Assembly: GCA_964416425.1 (NCBI GenBank)
Contig: CAYQEC010000006.1
Span: 37,209-101,208 of the forward strand
Source of the DNA: CAYQEC01 sp964416425
Lineage (GTDB): Bacteria; Actinomycetota; Acidimicrobiia; Spongiisociales; UBA5794
Direction of reading: 5' to 3'
Length of the DNA stretch: 64,000 nt
Part shown: positions 51,598 through 60,152 of the stretch, piece after piece
Numbering within the stretch: position 1 is the first letter of the stretch
Layout: each line of letters begins with the position of its first letter
Position numbers and translations under genes: made by a program
The notes under the pieces: model-generated
What the model was told of the DNA's origin: nothing
The model's input: the letters and a program-made list of their open reading frames with translations, nothing else
Databases searched by the model: none

Positions 51598-52062
51598 TCA
51601 CCCGCTGCTGCCGTTCAGATCCTCGAGGTCGCCACCGCGGCGGTTTCCCCTGAATCGGATCGGGCTTGCGCCGCCGTCCCCGCTCTCGTGCACCAGGTCG
51701 TCGAGGTGGGGCAGCTCGCCTCGGGCATAGCGGAGAGCCGCCTCGTCGACACTGCGCTCGTCGGTGGCGATAGGGCGGAGGCCCACCCGATCGAGGTTGG
51801 CAAGGGCCGATGCCCCCATGCCTCCCGTGATCACGGCCTGACAGTCGGCCACCAAGGCGGCCGCCCGGCGGCCGTGGCCCCGTTGTGCCCCCGAGTCGGC
51901 CTCGTGCCCACCCTCTCCCGATGAAGCCCGCCCTTGCTGCTTGGGCCGCAGCTCGCGGGCAACCACCTCACCGCTCTCCACGGTGAGCACGACGAAGTAG
52001 CGAGCCTTCCCGTAGTGGCGGCTCACTCTCTCGCCGTTGTTGGACACCACCGCGATCTTCAT
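51598..52062 (-). CDS. NifX/NifB C-terminal-like (Fe-Mo cofactor type) protein
   Basis: A 154-residue protein of the dinitrogenase iron-molybdenum cofactor fold: MKIAVVSNNGERVSRHYGKARYF (start and His typical of the MTH1175 group) and CQAVITGGMGASALANLDRVGL, ending with ALRYARGELPHLDDLV. In non-fixers such proteins probably bind Fe-S or metal clusters. No nif gene is present. It is encoded ATGA-coupled behind a DUF134 regulator, the usual pairing. Confidence 0.88.
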   Translation of the reverse strand: MKIAVVSNNGERVSRHYGKARYFVVLTVESGEVVARELRPKQQGRASSGEGGHEADSGAQRGHGRRAAALVADCQAVITGGMGASALANLDRVGLRPIATDERSVDEAALRYARGELPHLDDLVHESGDGGASPIRFRGNRRGGDLEDLNGSSG

Positions 52063-52520
52063 TCGTCGATCTCCTCTCGAAATGTCGCCGGGTCTTCGTG
52101 CTCTCCTGCCAGCCCGCGCCGGCCCCGTTCGCCGCCGCGCCCCGATCCCTGCGAGCCCTCCTCGCAGCGACAACCGCGGCCTCTCCGCCGCCGGCCCTCA
52201 TGGACCGGACAGGGCCACGAATCATCGGGACGCTGCTCGACTACGCCGCCCTCGATGTCCAGACCCTTTCCGTTGACGAGAGCATCGGCCACGATCTCTC
52301 GGGCGGCCGCGAGCACCCTGCCGAACGTGGCCCGTGACACGCCCATACGGCGGGCGGCCTCCTCCTGGTAGAGGCCTTCGACGTCGGCCAGGCGGAGCGC
52401 CTCCAGCCCATCCAGGGTCAGGCGAGTGTGCTCCAGGCTCGATCGAGGCACGCCATCGGGCCGGTAGGAACGACCTCGGAGGTCACCGGCGATTCTGCGT
52501 TCGGTTACGGGTCGAGGCAT
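52059..52520 (-). CDS. DUF134 family DNA-binding protein
   Basis: A 153-residue DUF134 protein: MPRPVTERRIAGDLRGRSYRPDG, LTLDGLEALRLADVEGLYQEEAARRMGVSRATFGRVLAAAREIVADAL, a sigma-like helix-turn-helix. The tail is Arg/Gly-rich with CPVHEGRRRRGRGCRC, possibly metal-binding. It likely regulates the NifX-like partner and itself through the palindrome upstream. Confidence 0.9.
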   Translation of the reverse strand: MPRPVTERRIAGDLRGRSYRPDGVPRSSLEHTRLTLDGLEALRLADVEGLYQEEAARRMGVSRATFGRVLAAAREIVADALVNGKGLDIEGGVVEQRPDDSWPCPVHEGRRRRGRGCRCEEGSQGSGRGGERGRRGLAGEHEDPATFREEIDE

Positions 52521-52526
52521 GTCCTA

Positions 52527-52535
52527 ATGATCATA
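52527..52535 (-). promoter_or_regulatory. Promoter/palindrome (ATGATCAT) of DUF134-NifX operon
   Basis: The self-complementary ATGATCAT (52527-52534) overlaps a TATGAT -10 box (52530-52535, minus) that lies nine nt before the DUF134 ATG. An operator for the operon's own HTH protein is plausible. The local AT-richness stands out. Confidence 0.4.
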
Positions 52536-52584
52536 TACTCACAACTCGACGGATCAGCCGCACAATCCCCACCGGGCAACGTAG

Positions 52585-53142
52585 CTACTCCTTGGCGGCC
52601 GCCTTGCGGGCCCGGTAGGCGCGGGTGGTGGCCCGGTTGCCGCACACGTCCGACGTGCAGTAACGCTTGGAGTGGTTGCGGGAGGTGTCGACCATCGCGT
52701 CGAGGCAGTCATCGGCAGCGCACACCGAGAGCCGCTGCAGCCCGTGCCCGGCGATCTCGATCAGAAGGCCGATGGCGGCACCGGCGATGAGGCAGTCGGC
52801 GAAGGTCCCGTCGGGAACCGGGTACTGCATCTCCCAGCCGGCGTCGCCGTGCCGCGTCAGCCGCGGCACCGGCCGGGTCTCGGCCAGGAGTCCGTTCAAG
52901 GTGGCGACGACTGCCTCTTCGTCTTCGGAGGTGAACGCCTCACGCAGCACGTCTCGAACCGCCCGGAGCCGGGCGAGGTCGGATCCGGTCGCCCCAGTCC
53001 CCGGTGCAATGTCGTACGTTTCCGCCAGGTCGCGCACCACCGTGTCGTCGGTGAGGAACTCGGTGCCGCTCACCCACCCATAGGTGTTGACGAGGTCCGC
53101 CCCCAGGGTGGCTCCGATCTCGTGGTAATGAGCAAAATTCAT
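52585..53142 (-). CDS. CGNR zinc-finger transcriptional regulator
   Basis: A 185-residue protein of the ABATE-CGNR architecture. The N-terminal ABATE domain (residues ~10-130, LGADLVNTYGW, LARLRAVRDVLREAF) is thought to bind a ligand. The C-terminal zinc finger CAADDCLDAMVDTSRNHSKR-YCTSDVCGNRATTRAYRARK has the CGNR signature and binds DNA. An inverted repeat over its promoter suggests autoregulation together with a small divergent gene. Confidence 0.93.
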   Translation of the reverse strand: MNFAHYHEIGATLGADLVNTYGWVSGTEFLTDDTVVRDLAETYDIAPGTGATGSDLARLRAVRDVLREAFTSEDEEAVVATLNGLLAETRPVPRLTRHGDAGWEMQYPVPDGTFADCLIAGAAIGLLIEIAGHGLQRLSVCAADDCLDAMVDTSRNHSKRYCTSDVCGNRATTRAYRARKAAAKE

Positions 53143-53146
53143 CTTG

Positions 53147-53180
53147 ACTCGTTACGTTTCTCGCGGTAGGGTTAACGAGT
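53147..53180. promoter_or_regulatory. Inverted-repeat operator (ACTCGTTA-n18-TAACGAGT)
   Basis: A perfect 8-bp inverted repeat, 53147-53154 and 53173-53180, centre-to-centre 26 bp. The left half overlaps a TAACGA -10-like box at leaderless distance from the CGNR start; the right half lies ten bp upstream of a TATAGC box (53190-53195) for the divergent small gene. A further CCGTTACA follows at 53196-53203. Confidence 0.55.
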
Positions 53181-53260
53181 AAAGGTGAGTATAGCCCGTT
53201 ACATCGCCGATGTCGAGGCCTGACGGCCGCCACGGAACGGGCTCGGGACGGGAGGGACCG

Positions 53261-53446
53261 ATGTTCCAGATGTACTACCAGCTGGCCAAGGATCAGCAGG
53301 CGGAGCGGGTACGGGAAGCCGAAAAGGCACGTCTCGCGTTGTCGATCGCCCGCCGCCGGCCCGCCCTCGTGCAAAGATCGGTACGCCGGCTCTTCGGTTT
53401 GACCCCACCCGCCCTACAGACCGATCCGCCGGTCAGGTGCTGCTGA
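53261..53446 (+). CDS. Small hypothetical protein
   Basis: A 61-residue charged protein starting MFQMYYQLAKDQQAERVREAEKARL and ending in vicinal cysteines (PPVRCC). GGGAGGGACCG precedes the ATG. An amphipathic helix is likely for residues 5-35. I recognise no family. It is divergent from the CGNR regulator and may be under its control. Confidence 0.5.
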   Translation: MFQMYYQLAKDQQAERVREAEKARLALSIARRRPALVQRSVRRLFGLTPPALQTDPPVRCC

Positions 53447-53454
53447 GGCCGATC

Positions 53455-53470
53455 TGACGCCACGGCGTCA
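53455..53470. terminator. Short hairpin between convergent genes
   Basis: TGACGC-CACG-GCGTCA forms a 6-bp stem between the small ORF stop (53446) and the sbcC stop (53475). Weak as a terminator, but placed where one is expected. Confidence 0.35.
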
Positions 53471-53474
53471 CTCC

Positions 53475-56146
53475 TCAGGCGCTGATCACCCGGGTGTCGC
53501 CCGTCGTGGGATCACGATCCAGCTCGATGAGATCCTCGATGCGTTGGTGCATCTCGGGGACGTGGCTCACCACCACCACCAGCCGGTCGTCGGCGGCGGC
53601 GACGAGGGCCTCGATCCCCTCCATCGCCAGATCGAGGTGTTCCGGGTCGAGCGCCCCGAAACCCTCGTCGAGGAAGAACGAGTCGAGGCGGCCACCGGTG
53701 CGCGCCACCATCTCGGCCAGGGCCAGCGCCAGGGCGAGGGAGGCGAGGAACGTCTCACCGCCCGAGAGGCTGTCCGCCTTGCGCTTGGCGTCGGCGGCGG
53801 TGAGGTCGACGATGTCGAATACGCCGTCCTCGCTGAACCGGTAGCGACCCGACGACAGCCGCTGGAAATGGTCGCTCCCCAGCTCGGCGAGGCGGGCCCG
53901 CTCCTCGTCGAGCAGGAATCGCACAAAGCGGGAGTCGGTGAGGTCGGTGGCGATGCGCTGGAACCGGTCCCGCTCCGCGGCGAGGGTGTCACGGGAGGCA
54001 ACCAGCTCGTCGCCGGCCGCAACCTCGGCCTCGTCGTCCCTCAGCCTGGTCGACCGCAGGTCATGCTCGGCCTCGAGCTTGGCCACTGCCGTGGCGTAGT
54101 CGCCCTCCACGCCGTGGTCGGCGAGCAGCCCGGCCCGGGCCGTGCGGGCCGCCTCCCCCCGGTCGCGGGCCGCGTCCCGGCGCTGCTCCAGTTCGGCCGT
54201 CACCTCACCCCAGCGGGTCCGCAGCGCCTCCAGGGCGGCACCCACCGCCGCCGGAGTCTCGTCCGCCGGCTCGGCCGGAACGTCGAGGCGGGCTGCCATC
54301 TCGGCAAGGTCCACCCGGAGTTGGGCGATGCCCTTCTCGGCGCCTTGCTCGTCACGAATCGCCTGGTCGTGCTCGGCCCGGGTGTGATCGACCACCTTGC
54401 GAGCCTCGGCGGCGGCGGCCGTGGCGGTGCGATGCAGCTCGCGGCGAGCCTCGAGCGCCGCAGCCGGATCTCCTTCACCGAGCAGCTCGCCTGCCGCCGC
54501 CGCCGAAGCCGCCAACGCCGCGACGGCGGATTCGGTCTCGGTGGCCGCCGCCGCCGACTCTTCCTCCAAGCCGGCGGCGATCTCCCGGATCGACGCCAAT
54601 CGCTCGGCGGCGCCCTGCGCCTCGGCCGCAGCCGACGTCCGGGCCTGCACTGCGAGATCGTGGTCGTGCCGCGCCGCCTGCACCTTCGCCTCGGCCGGGG
54701 TGAGGTCGGTTGTGGCCGAGGCAGGGGGGACCACCGCCACCGCCTGAGCACACACCGGGCACGGCTCGCCGACGTCCAGCTCGGCCCGCAACACCTCCGC
54801 CATGTTGGCGTGCTCGACGGCGTGCAGCTCGGCCTGGGCCGCCGTCAAGGCGTCGGCCGCTCGGGCTGCCTCCAGCTCGGCGCGCTCGAGCGCCGTGCGC
54901 GCCGCCTCCACCCGTCCTTCGGCCGCAACCTGCTCGGCACCGACCTGAACGGCTCGTTCCTGGAGCGCCCTCGAACGCCCCTCGGCGTCGGCGACGGACT
55001 TGCGCTGCGCCTCGATCGTCGCCACCAGCGAGGAGCCCCGATCCAGCACGTCCCGGATACCGCCTTCCTCGAGCGCACCGAGGCGGGCCTCGGCCTCGGC
55101 CGCCCCGGCCTGAGCTTCCTCGAGCGCAGCGCCCAGCGTCTGCCGCCGCCCGGTCGCCTCCGCGACATCGGCGAGCAGCCGGTCCGTCGCCGCGGCCTCG
55201 GGCAGCCGGCGTGCCTGCTCCCGCAGCTCGGTGAGCCGTTGCTCGCGGTGTGCGACCTCCTCAGCCGCGGTGGCGATGTCTGCCTCGATCTCGCCGAGCT
55301 CGGGCTCGATCGCCTGCAGCGTCCCCAAGCGCTGCTCCGCCGCGGCGATGGCGGCCCGATGCTCCTCGATGCGGGCGGCGACCCGGTCGAGCTGCTCGAC
55401 CCGCACCGCAAGCTTCGCGATCTCGATGCCCGCCCCACCGGCTCGCTCCTTGGCGAGCTCCCGCATCCGGTCGATGCGGTCATGCCCGAAGACACCCTTG
55501 AGCACGTTGTCGCGCTCGGCAGGCCGGGAACGCAGGAACTCGGCGAAGCGGCCCTGGGCGAGCAGCACCGAGCGGCTGAAGGCGTCGAACTCGAGCCCGA
55601 GCAACGCCACGACCCGGGCGTTGACCTCCCCCTCCTGGGTGATGGTCTCCACCGGCGCTGCCTCCGGCTCGTCGGCCTCGTAGCGGTAGAGGGCATGCTG
55701 GGACTGGCCCTTGCGCCGCAGCGACCGCACCGCCTCCCACACCTCCCCCTCCACCTCGAACCGCAGCGACACCGCCCCCTCCCCGGCCCGCTGGTGAATC
55801 AGCGCCTTGGTGGCGGCCCCCACATTGGGGGTCTTGCCGTAGAGGGCGAAGGAGACGGCGTCGAGCAGGGACGACTTGCCGCTGCCGATCGGCCCCACCA
55901 CCCCCACCAGGCGCCGGTCCCGGAAGTCGAAGACGGCCTNNNNNNNNNNNNNNNNNNNNNNNNNNNNNNNNNNNNNNNNNNNNNNNNNNNNNNNNNNNNN
56001 NNNNNNNNNNNNNNNNNNNNNNNNNNNNNNNNNNNNNNNCCGATCGGCCCCACCACCCCCACCAGGCGCCGGTCCCGGAAGTCGAAGACGGCCTCGGCGC
56101 CGAAGTAGGAGCGGAAGTTACGGACCCGCAGCTCAAGAGGACGCAT
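53475..56146 (-). CDS. sbcC: DNA repair exonuclease ATPase SbcC (Rad50-like), split by a false gap
   Basis: Rad50-type SMC-like ATPase that works with SbcD on DNA ends and hairpins. It has N-terminal MRPLELRVRNFRSYFGAE, Walker A VVGPIGSGKSSLLDAVSFALYG, a long coiled coil with zinc hook GEPCPVCAQ, signature DSLSGGETFLASLALALA and Walker B FFLDEGFGALDPEHLD. The 100-N gap at 55940-56039 is flanked by an identical 55-bp sequence. Removing the gap and one copy leaves 2517 bp, a whole 838-residue frame, so the gene is intact. It overlaps the sbcD stop by 14 nt. Confidence 0.93.
55885..55939 (+). repeat. 55-bp direct duplication flanking gap (left copy)
   Basis: Identical to 56040-56094 on the other side of the 100-N run. 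It encodes the start of SbcC around VVGPI once too often; an assembly artefact from contig ends that overlap by 55 bp. Confidence 0.9.
55940..56039. other. Assembly gap (100 N), probably false
   Basis: Placeholder between two copies of the same 55 bp. The frame and protein are restored if the copies are merged, so no sequence is likely to be missing here. Confidence 0.92.
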
Positions 56147-57302
56147 AGCCCGCCTCCTCCATCACCTGCCGGAAGATCGCCAGCAGCTCGGCCGGCGGAT
56201 CCACTCCCTCCCGTTCCTCGAAGTAGACGGCATAAAGCTCGTCGAGGCTACGCCCGGCCCGGGAGGCGTGCTCGGCCTCGGCGCGGGGGTAGTCGGCGCG
56301 GATCTTCACCAGGTGCTCGAACTCCTCCCGGGCCCGGTCGGCCAGCCCCGGATCGGGACCGGCCGTCTCCACCGTGAGATCCAGGTAAGCCTCGTGGAGG
56401 TCGTCGCGGACGATCAGCTCCTGCCAGGTCCCCTTGGCCCGCACCAGGCGGCGGCCGGCGGTGAGCGGCACCGAGCGGCGGCTCACCGGGATTCCGGGCT
56501 CGGCCTCGACGATCACCACCCGCTTCTGCTCCCCGGCCTCCCCGAAGTCGAGCTCGAGCAGCGACCCGGCGTACTCGGCGGGGACCTTGGCCCCGGGCAC
56601 CGGCTGGGGGGCGTGGATGTGGCCCATCGCCACGTACTGCGGCCCCGGGGGAATCGCCTCGGCGGTGGCGGTGTAGGCCTCGCCCATGTGCAGCTCCCGC
56701 TCGCCGCGGGGCGCCCCATGGCCGTGCACCTTGGCCCCGCCGACGAGGAAGTGGGCCACCAGCACCGTCACCGCTTCGTTGCCAGCGATCTCGTCGGCAT
56801 GGCGGCTGTAGGCCTCCGAGATCGCCCGGAGCCGGTCGGCGTACTTCTTGTAGTGCTCCTCGGTGGGCTCCCAGACGTGGAAGGCCCGCCCCTCGCGCAG
56901 GAACGGGAAGCAGCTCACCACGGCGCGGCCGCCCGGGGTTTCAAGGTCGAGTACCGCTCCCTCGTCGGGCCGCTTGATCGCACCCACCAGGTGGATCGAT
57001 TGCTCGCGGAGGAACGGCGCCAGCGCCTCGAACAGGCCGGGCGAGTCGTGGTTGCCTGCGATGACCACCACCGGCCTGCGCCCGTGATCGCCGAGTCGCA
57101 CCAGGCCGCCGAGCCCGATGTCGAGCGCCTCGATCGGCGGCAGCGGCCGGTCGAAGAGGTCGCCGCTGTGGACCACGAGGTCGACCTGCTCCCGGTCGGC
57201 GATCTCGGCCACCTCGGCGATGACGGCGCGGTATTCCTCGGAGCGGTCGTAGCGGCCGATGCGCTTGCCGACGTGCCAGTCGGAGGTGTGGAGGATCTTC
57301 AC
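56133..57302 (-). CDS. sbcD: Exonuclease SbcD (Mre11-like)
   Basis: Mn-dependent nuclease partner of SbcC. The 389 residues contain the five phosphodiesterase motifs: HTSDWHVGKRIG, VVHSGDLFDRP, VIAGNHDSPG, VLVAHFLVGG and MGHIHAPQPV. A C-terminal capping domain follows, ending IFRQVMEEAGYASS. It starts at GTG 57302, 40 bp after the HerA-like gene. Confidence 0.95.
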   Translation of the reverse strand: MKILHTSDWHVGKRIGRYDRSEEYRAVIAEVAEIADREQVDLVVHSGDLFDRPLPPIEALDIGLGGLVRLGDHGRRPVVVIAGNHDSPGLFEALAPFLREQSIHLVGAIKRPDEGAVLDLETPGGRAVVSCFPFLREGRAFHVWEPTEEHYKKYADRLRAISEAYSRHADEIAGNEAVTVLVAHFLVGGAKVHGHGAPRGERELHMGEAYTATAEAIPPGPQYVAMGHIHAPQPVPGAKVPAEYAGSLLELDFGEAGEQKRVVIVEAEPGIPVSRRSVPLTAGRRLVRAKGTWQELIVRDDLHEAYLDLTVETAGPDPGLADRAREEFEHLVKIRADYPRAEAEHASRAGRSLDELYAVYFEEREGVDPPAELLAIFRQVMEEAGYASS

Positions 57303-57342
57303 CCGGCGACCCGGCGTGGGGGAACTGCCGCGGCGCCCATCG

Positions 57343-59097
57343 TCACAGGCCGGTGAAGGGGTCGTCGTCGCCGACGTCGACCTCTTCCTTGCGGGTCGCC
57401 CACGGCGGGAACGGAAAGTCGACCACGAGCGGCACCGGGATCGCCGGCTGGCTGACGACCATGGTCCCGGGTTTGAGCAGGCGGGCCCGGGCCCGGGTCG
57501 ACGGCAGCATCCAGCCGTACTCGGCCCGTTCCGCCTCGGCGGCGTCGAGCCGCCCGGCGACCCGGATGGCGGCGTTCTCCATCACCTCGGGCGCCACCCG
57601 CGAGGCGCTCTGCTGCGCCCCCACCAGCAGCACCCCGAGCGAGCGTCCCCGCTGGGCGATGTCGATGAGCATGTCCTTGAGTGGGCTGGTGCCCTCCCGC
57701 GGCCCGTACTTGTTCATCTCGTCGAGCACGATGACCGACAGCGGCAACCGCTGGCCGGTCTGTTCCTTCTCGGAGAACGTCTCGGCGAGCAGCGCCCCCA
57801 CCACAAAACGCTGCCCGAGGTCGTGGAGCGACTGGATGCCGACGACCGTCACCTGGGCGGCGGCGCGGTCGATGCGACGGCTCTCCCCCGCCGTGATCAG
57901 GTGGCCGAGCCGGTGCGATGCGGAATGCAGGCGTCGCACGAAGGCGGAGATGGTGCCCGCCTGGACCCGTCCCGTCCAGCGCTGATCCGGCGCAGTCTCA
58001 CCGTCCTCGGGATCGACGTACTCCTCGATCGCCGTCACGAGATCGCGCAGGTCGCGGATGACGCGCTCGCCGGGATTGGGAGGCACCGTGTCGCCGGGCC
58101 GGTGCCCTTCGCTCGGATCACGCAGCACGATCGCCCCCGGCTCGCCGGCGACGTCGACGGCGAAGCGGCGGAGCTGGGACCGCACCCGCTCCTCGATGAA
58201 CGGGATCTGGTTGCGGCTGTCGGAGGCATCGGTGAAGAGGAACCGCAGCAGGCCGTCGTCGACGAACTCGCGCGGCGTCCAGGCGAAGGCGGCCACCCCC
58301 TCCTGGCGCCCTCCGGTGTCGGGGACGATCACGTCGCCCGAGCGGGGACGGGCCGGCGCCCAGAACGACACCGACGGGAACGGGCCGGGCTCGACCCCGA
58401 GGTGCTGCCAGGCCTCGGCGGCCGCCTCGTCGAAGAAGCGGTTGCGCTTGTCGAGCCACAACAGGTCCTCGCCCTTGACGTTGAAGACGAGGATCCGCAG
58501 GTTGGCGGCGCCCTCCCCGACCACGTCGGGACGCCCCGTGAGGAGCCGGAGGAAGAACAGGGCGAAGGAGGTCTTGGTGGCGACCCCGCTGATGCCGGAG
58601 ATCGACATGTGCCCACCCTTGCGGCCGTCGAAGAAGTCGAGGTCGACGTAGACCGGCTCGCCGTCGCGGCCGAGGCCGACCGGCAGGGGCCGCCCCATCT
58701 CGTCGACGTAGAGGGCCTTGCGGCGCTCCTCGCCCCGGGCCCGCTCCACCACCTCGCCGGGATCGGGAGATACCCACACCTCGGGGTCGAGCCGGGTGAC
58801 CGCCACCTGGGCGGAGCGCACCTTCGACCCGGGCAGGGTGCCCTCGGCTGCGATGCGGTGGGTGTCGCTCTCGTAGCTGGCACCCTCGTAGATGGCCTCG
58901 ACCTCGGTGACGATGCCGTAGGTGCGCACCTCACCCTGCTTGGGCACCTGGGTGCGCACCACGACCAGATCGTCGAGCTGGAGGTAGTCGTCCTCGTCGA
59001 GCACCACCCGGAACTCGCGGGTCGAGGTGTGCTGGGTGCCGAGGACCCGGCCCACCCCGTCGACCGGGCTCGGGGCCGGGCGGGAGGCGTCGCTCAT
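57343..59097 (-). CDS. HerA-like (DUF87) hexameric ATPase
   Basis: A 584-residue protein of the HerA/FtsK superfamily. The N-terminal HAS barrel (GRVLGTQHTSTREFRVVL) is followed by a P-loop region GHMSISGISGVATKTSFALF. There the Gly before Lys of GxxxxGK[ST] is Thr, a variant I believe recurs in bacterial HerA-like proteins. Walker B is LSVIVLDEMNKYG, and VLLVGAQQSASRVAPEVMENAAIRV is the sensor/arginine-finger area. In archaea HerA drives NurA and Mre11-Rad50 in end resection. Its ATG overlaps the NurA-like stop (ATGA). Confidence 0.88.
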   Translation of the reverse strand: MSDASRPAPSPVDGVGRVLGTQHTSTREFRVVLDEDDYLQLDDLVVVRTQVPKQGEVRTYGIVTEVEAIYEGASYESDTHRIAAEGTLPGSKVRSAQVAVTRLDPEVWVSPDPGEVVERARGEERRKALYVDEMGRPLPVGLGRDGEPVYVDLDFFDGRKGGHMSISGISGVATKTSFALFFLRLLTGRPDVVGEGAANLRILVFNVKGEDLLWLDKRNRFFDEAAAEAWQHLGVEPGPFPSVSFWAPARPRSGDVIVPDTGGRQEGVAAFAWTPREFVDDGLLRFLFTDASDSRNQIPFIEERVRSQLRRFAVDVAGEPGAIVLRDPSEGHRPGDTVPPNPGERVIRDLRDLVTAIEEYVDPEDGETAPDQRWTGRVQAGTISAFVRRLHSASHRLGHLITAGESRRIDRAAAQVTVVGIQSLHDLGQRFVVGALLAETFSEKEQTGQRLPLSVIVLDEMNKYGPREGTSPLKDMLIDIAQRGRSLGVLLVGAQQSASRVAPEVMENAAIRVAGRLDAAEAERAEYGWMLPSTRARARLLKPGTMVVSQPAIPVPLVVDFPFPPWATRKEEVDVGDDDPFTGL

Positions 59098-60053
59098 GGG
59101 GTGGCTCCGGCGGTCTGCTGGTTCATCACGGCCGACCGTAGCGCACGGAACACGTATCCCGGGTCACCGAGGCGGCGGCGCAGCTCCCGTTCCAGGGCGG
59201 CGATCGGCACCAGGTTCTGCGGGGCCCGCGGCTCGACCTGCGGCTCGGAGCCGACCGCGGGCAGCACCGCGGCGGTGCGGTCGGCGATGCGGACCGCGGT
59301 GGCGAGGTCGAGGTGGCTGGAGACCTCGGCCCGCACCACCCCGGTCCAGGAGTGGCCGCCGGGGAGCACGGCGAGGCGCTGGTACCACGAGTAGCGGGGG
59401 TAGGCGCCTCCCTTGCCGATGAGGAACAGCGGGGTGCGCTCCCCCGGGCGGAGCCGGCCCACCACCGGCATCGTCGCCGGCGTCAGGTAGGGGGCGCGGT
59501 GGGTCTTGATGTAGCCGACCTTCTCGGTGGCGGAGAGGTCGTTGATGGGTCCGTCGGCGATGACGAAGAGGCCCTCCTGGGCGAGCTGCTCCGACAGCAC
59601 CCCTTCGGCCTTGCGCATCGCCCCGTGGAACCGCTGGATGAGCACGCCCGGGTCGGATTCCGGGACCGATTCGCTGCGATACGAGATCTGCGGCCCGGCC
59701 ACCGGGATCGGCGCCGCCCTGCCGTTGCCGAACACGGCGAGCCGCTCGATGCGGGCGTGGGTGACCTCGGCCCGGGGAACGGTGCGGTCCCACACCACGG
59801 CGCCCACGCCGTAGGTGCCGCAGATGCCGGGGACCGGGCCGTCGGGCTCGTCGAGGGTGAGCCGGGCGTCGATGCGGCGCACCCCGTCGACGAAGGCCAC
59901 CCGCTCCACCCCGTCGTCGACGCCCGGGATCGGCTCCCAGGGACCGTCGACCTCGACCTTCTCGTCGACCTTGTCCTCGTCACCGAGGGCCTCGTCGACA
60001 TCGAAGGGGCTGCCGTACTCGGGCGCCCAGCCTTCCACGAACAGGCTCGTCAT
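59094..60053 (-). CDS. NurA-domain nuclease-like protein
   Basis: A 319-residue protein with NurA traits: RVAFVDGVRRIDARL (first catalytic Asp in a beta strand), an acidic second strand near VARI/THARIERLAVFG, and LFVIADGPINDL. Further on come KTHRAPYL and RYSWYQRLA, as in NurA. NurA is a 5'-3' nuclease loaded on HerA. The gene is first in a four-gene operon with HerA-like, sbcD and sbcC. A TACCAT box seven nt before ATG 60053 suggests a leaderless mRNA. Confidence 0.82.
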   Translation of the reverse strand: MTSLFVEGWAPEYGSPFDVDEALGDEDKVDEKVEVDGPWEPIPGVDDGVERVAFVDGVRRIDARLTLDEPDGPVPGICGTYGVGAVVWDRTVPRAEVTHARIERLAVFGNGRAAPIPVAGPQISYRSESVPESDPGVLIQRFHGAMRKAEGVLSEQLAQEGLFVIADGPINDLSATEKVGYIKTHRAPYLTPATMPVVGRLRPGERTPLFLIGKGGAYPRYSWYQRLAVLPGGHSWTGVVRAEVSSHLDLATAVRIADRTAAVLPAVGSEPQVEPRAPQNLVPIAALERELRRRLGDPGYVFRALRSAVMNQQTAGATP

Positions 60054-60060
60054 GGGAGCG

Positions 60061-60066
60061 ATGGTA
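60061..60066 (-). promoter_or_regulatory. -10 box (TACCAT) for NurA-HerA-SbcDC operon
   Basis: CCGG-TACCAT seven nt before the NurA-like ATG; leaderless spacing. No other promoter is visible within the operon. Confidence 0.5.
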
Positions 60067-60118
60067 CCGGTGACCCGTGACGCGACCGGGGATGTCGGGA
60101 CCACGCCGCCTCTCCCTC

Positions 60119-60124
60119 TAGGGT
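60119..60124 (+). promoter_or_regulatory. -10 box (TAGGGT) for MFS exporter
   Basis: CTC-TAGGGT lies 28 nt before ATG 60153. Same hexamer as the ABC exporter promoter. Confidence 0.4.
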
Positions 60125-60152
60125 GGGCGGCTCGCCGCACCCAGGACAACTG

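Noticed and set aside
55885..56094. Frameshift or duplication mutation in sbcC
   Set aside because: The duplication abuts a 100-N placeholder and has exactly matching ends, which points to assembly rather than biology.
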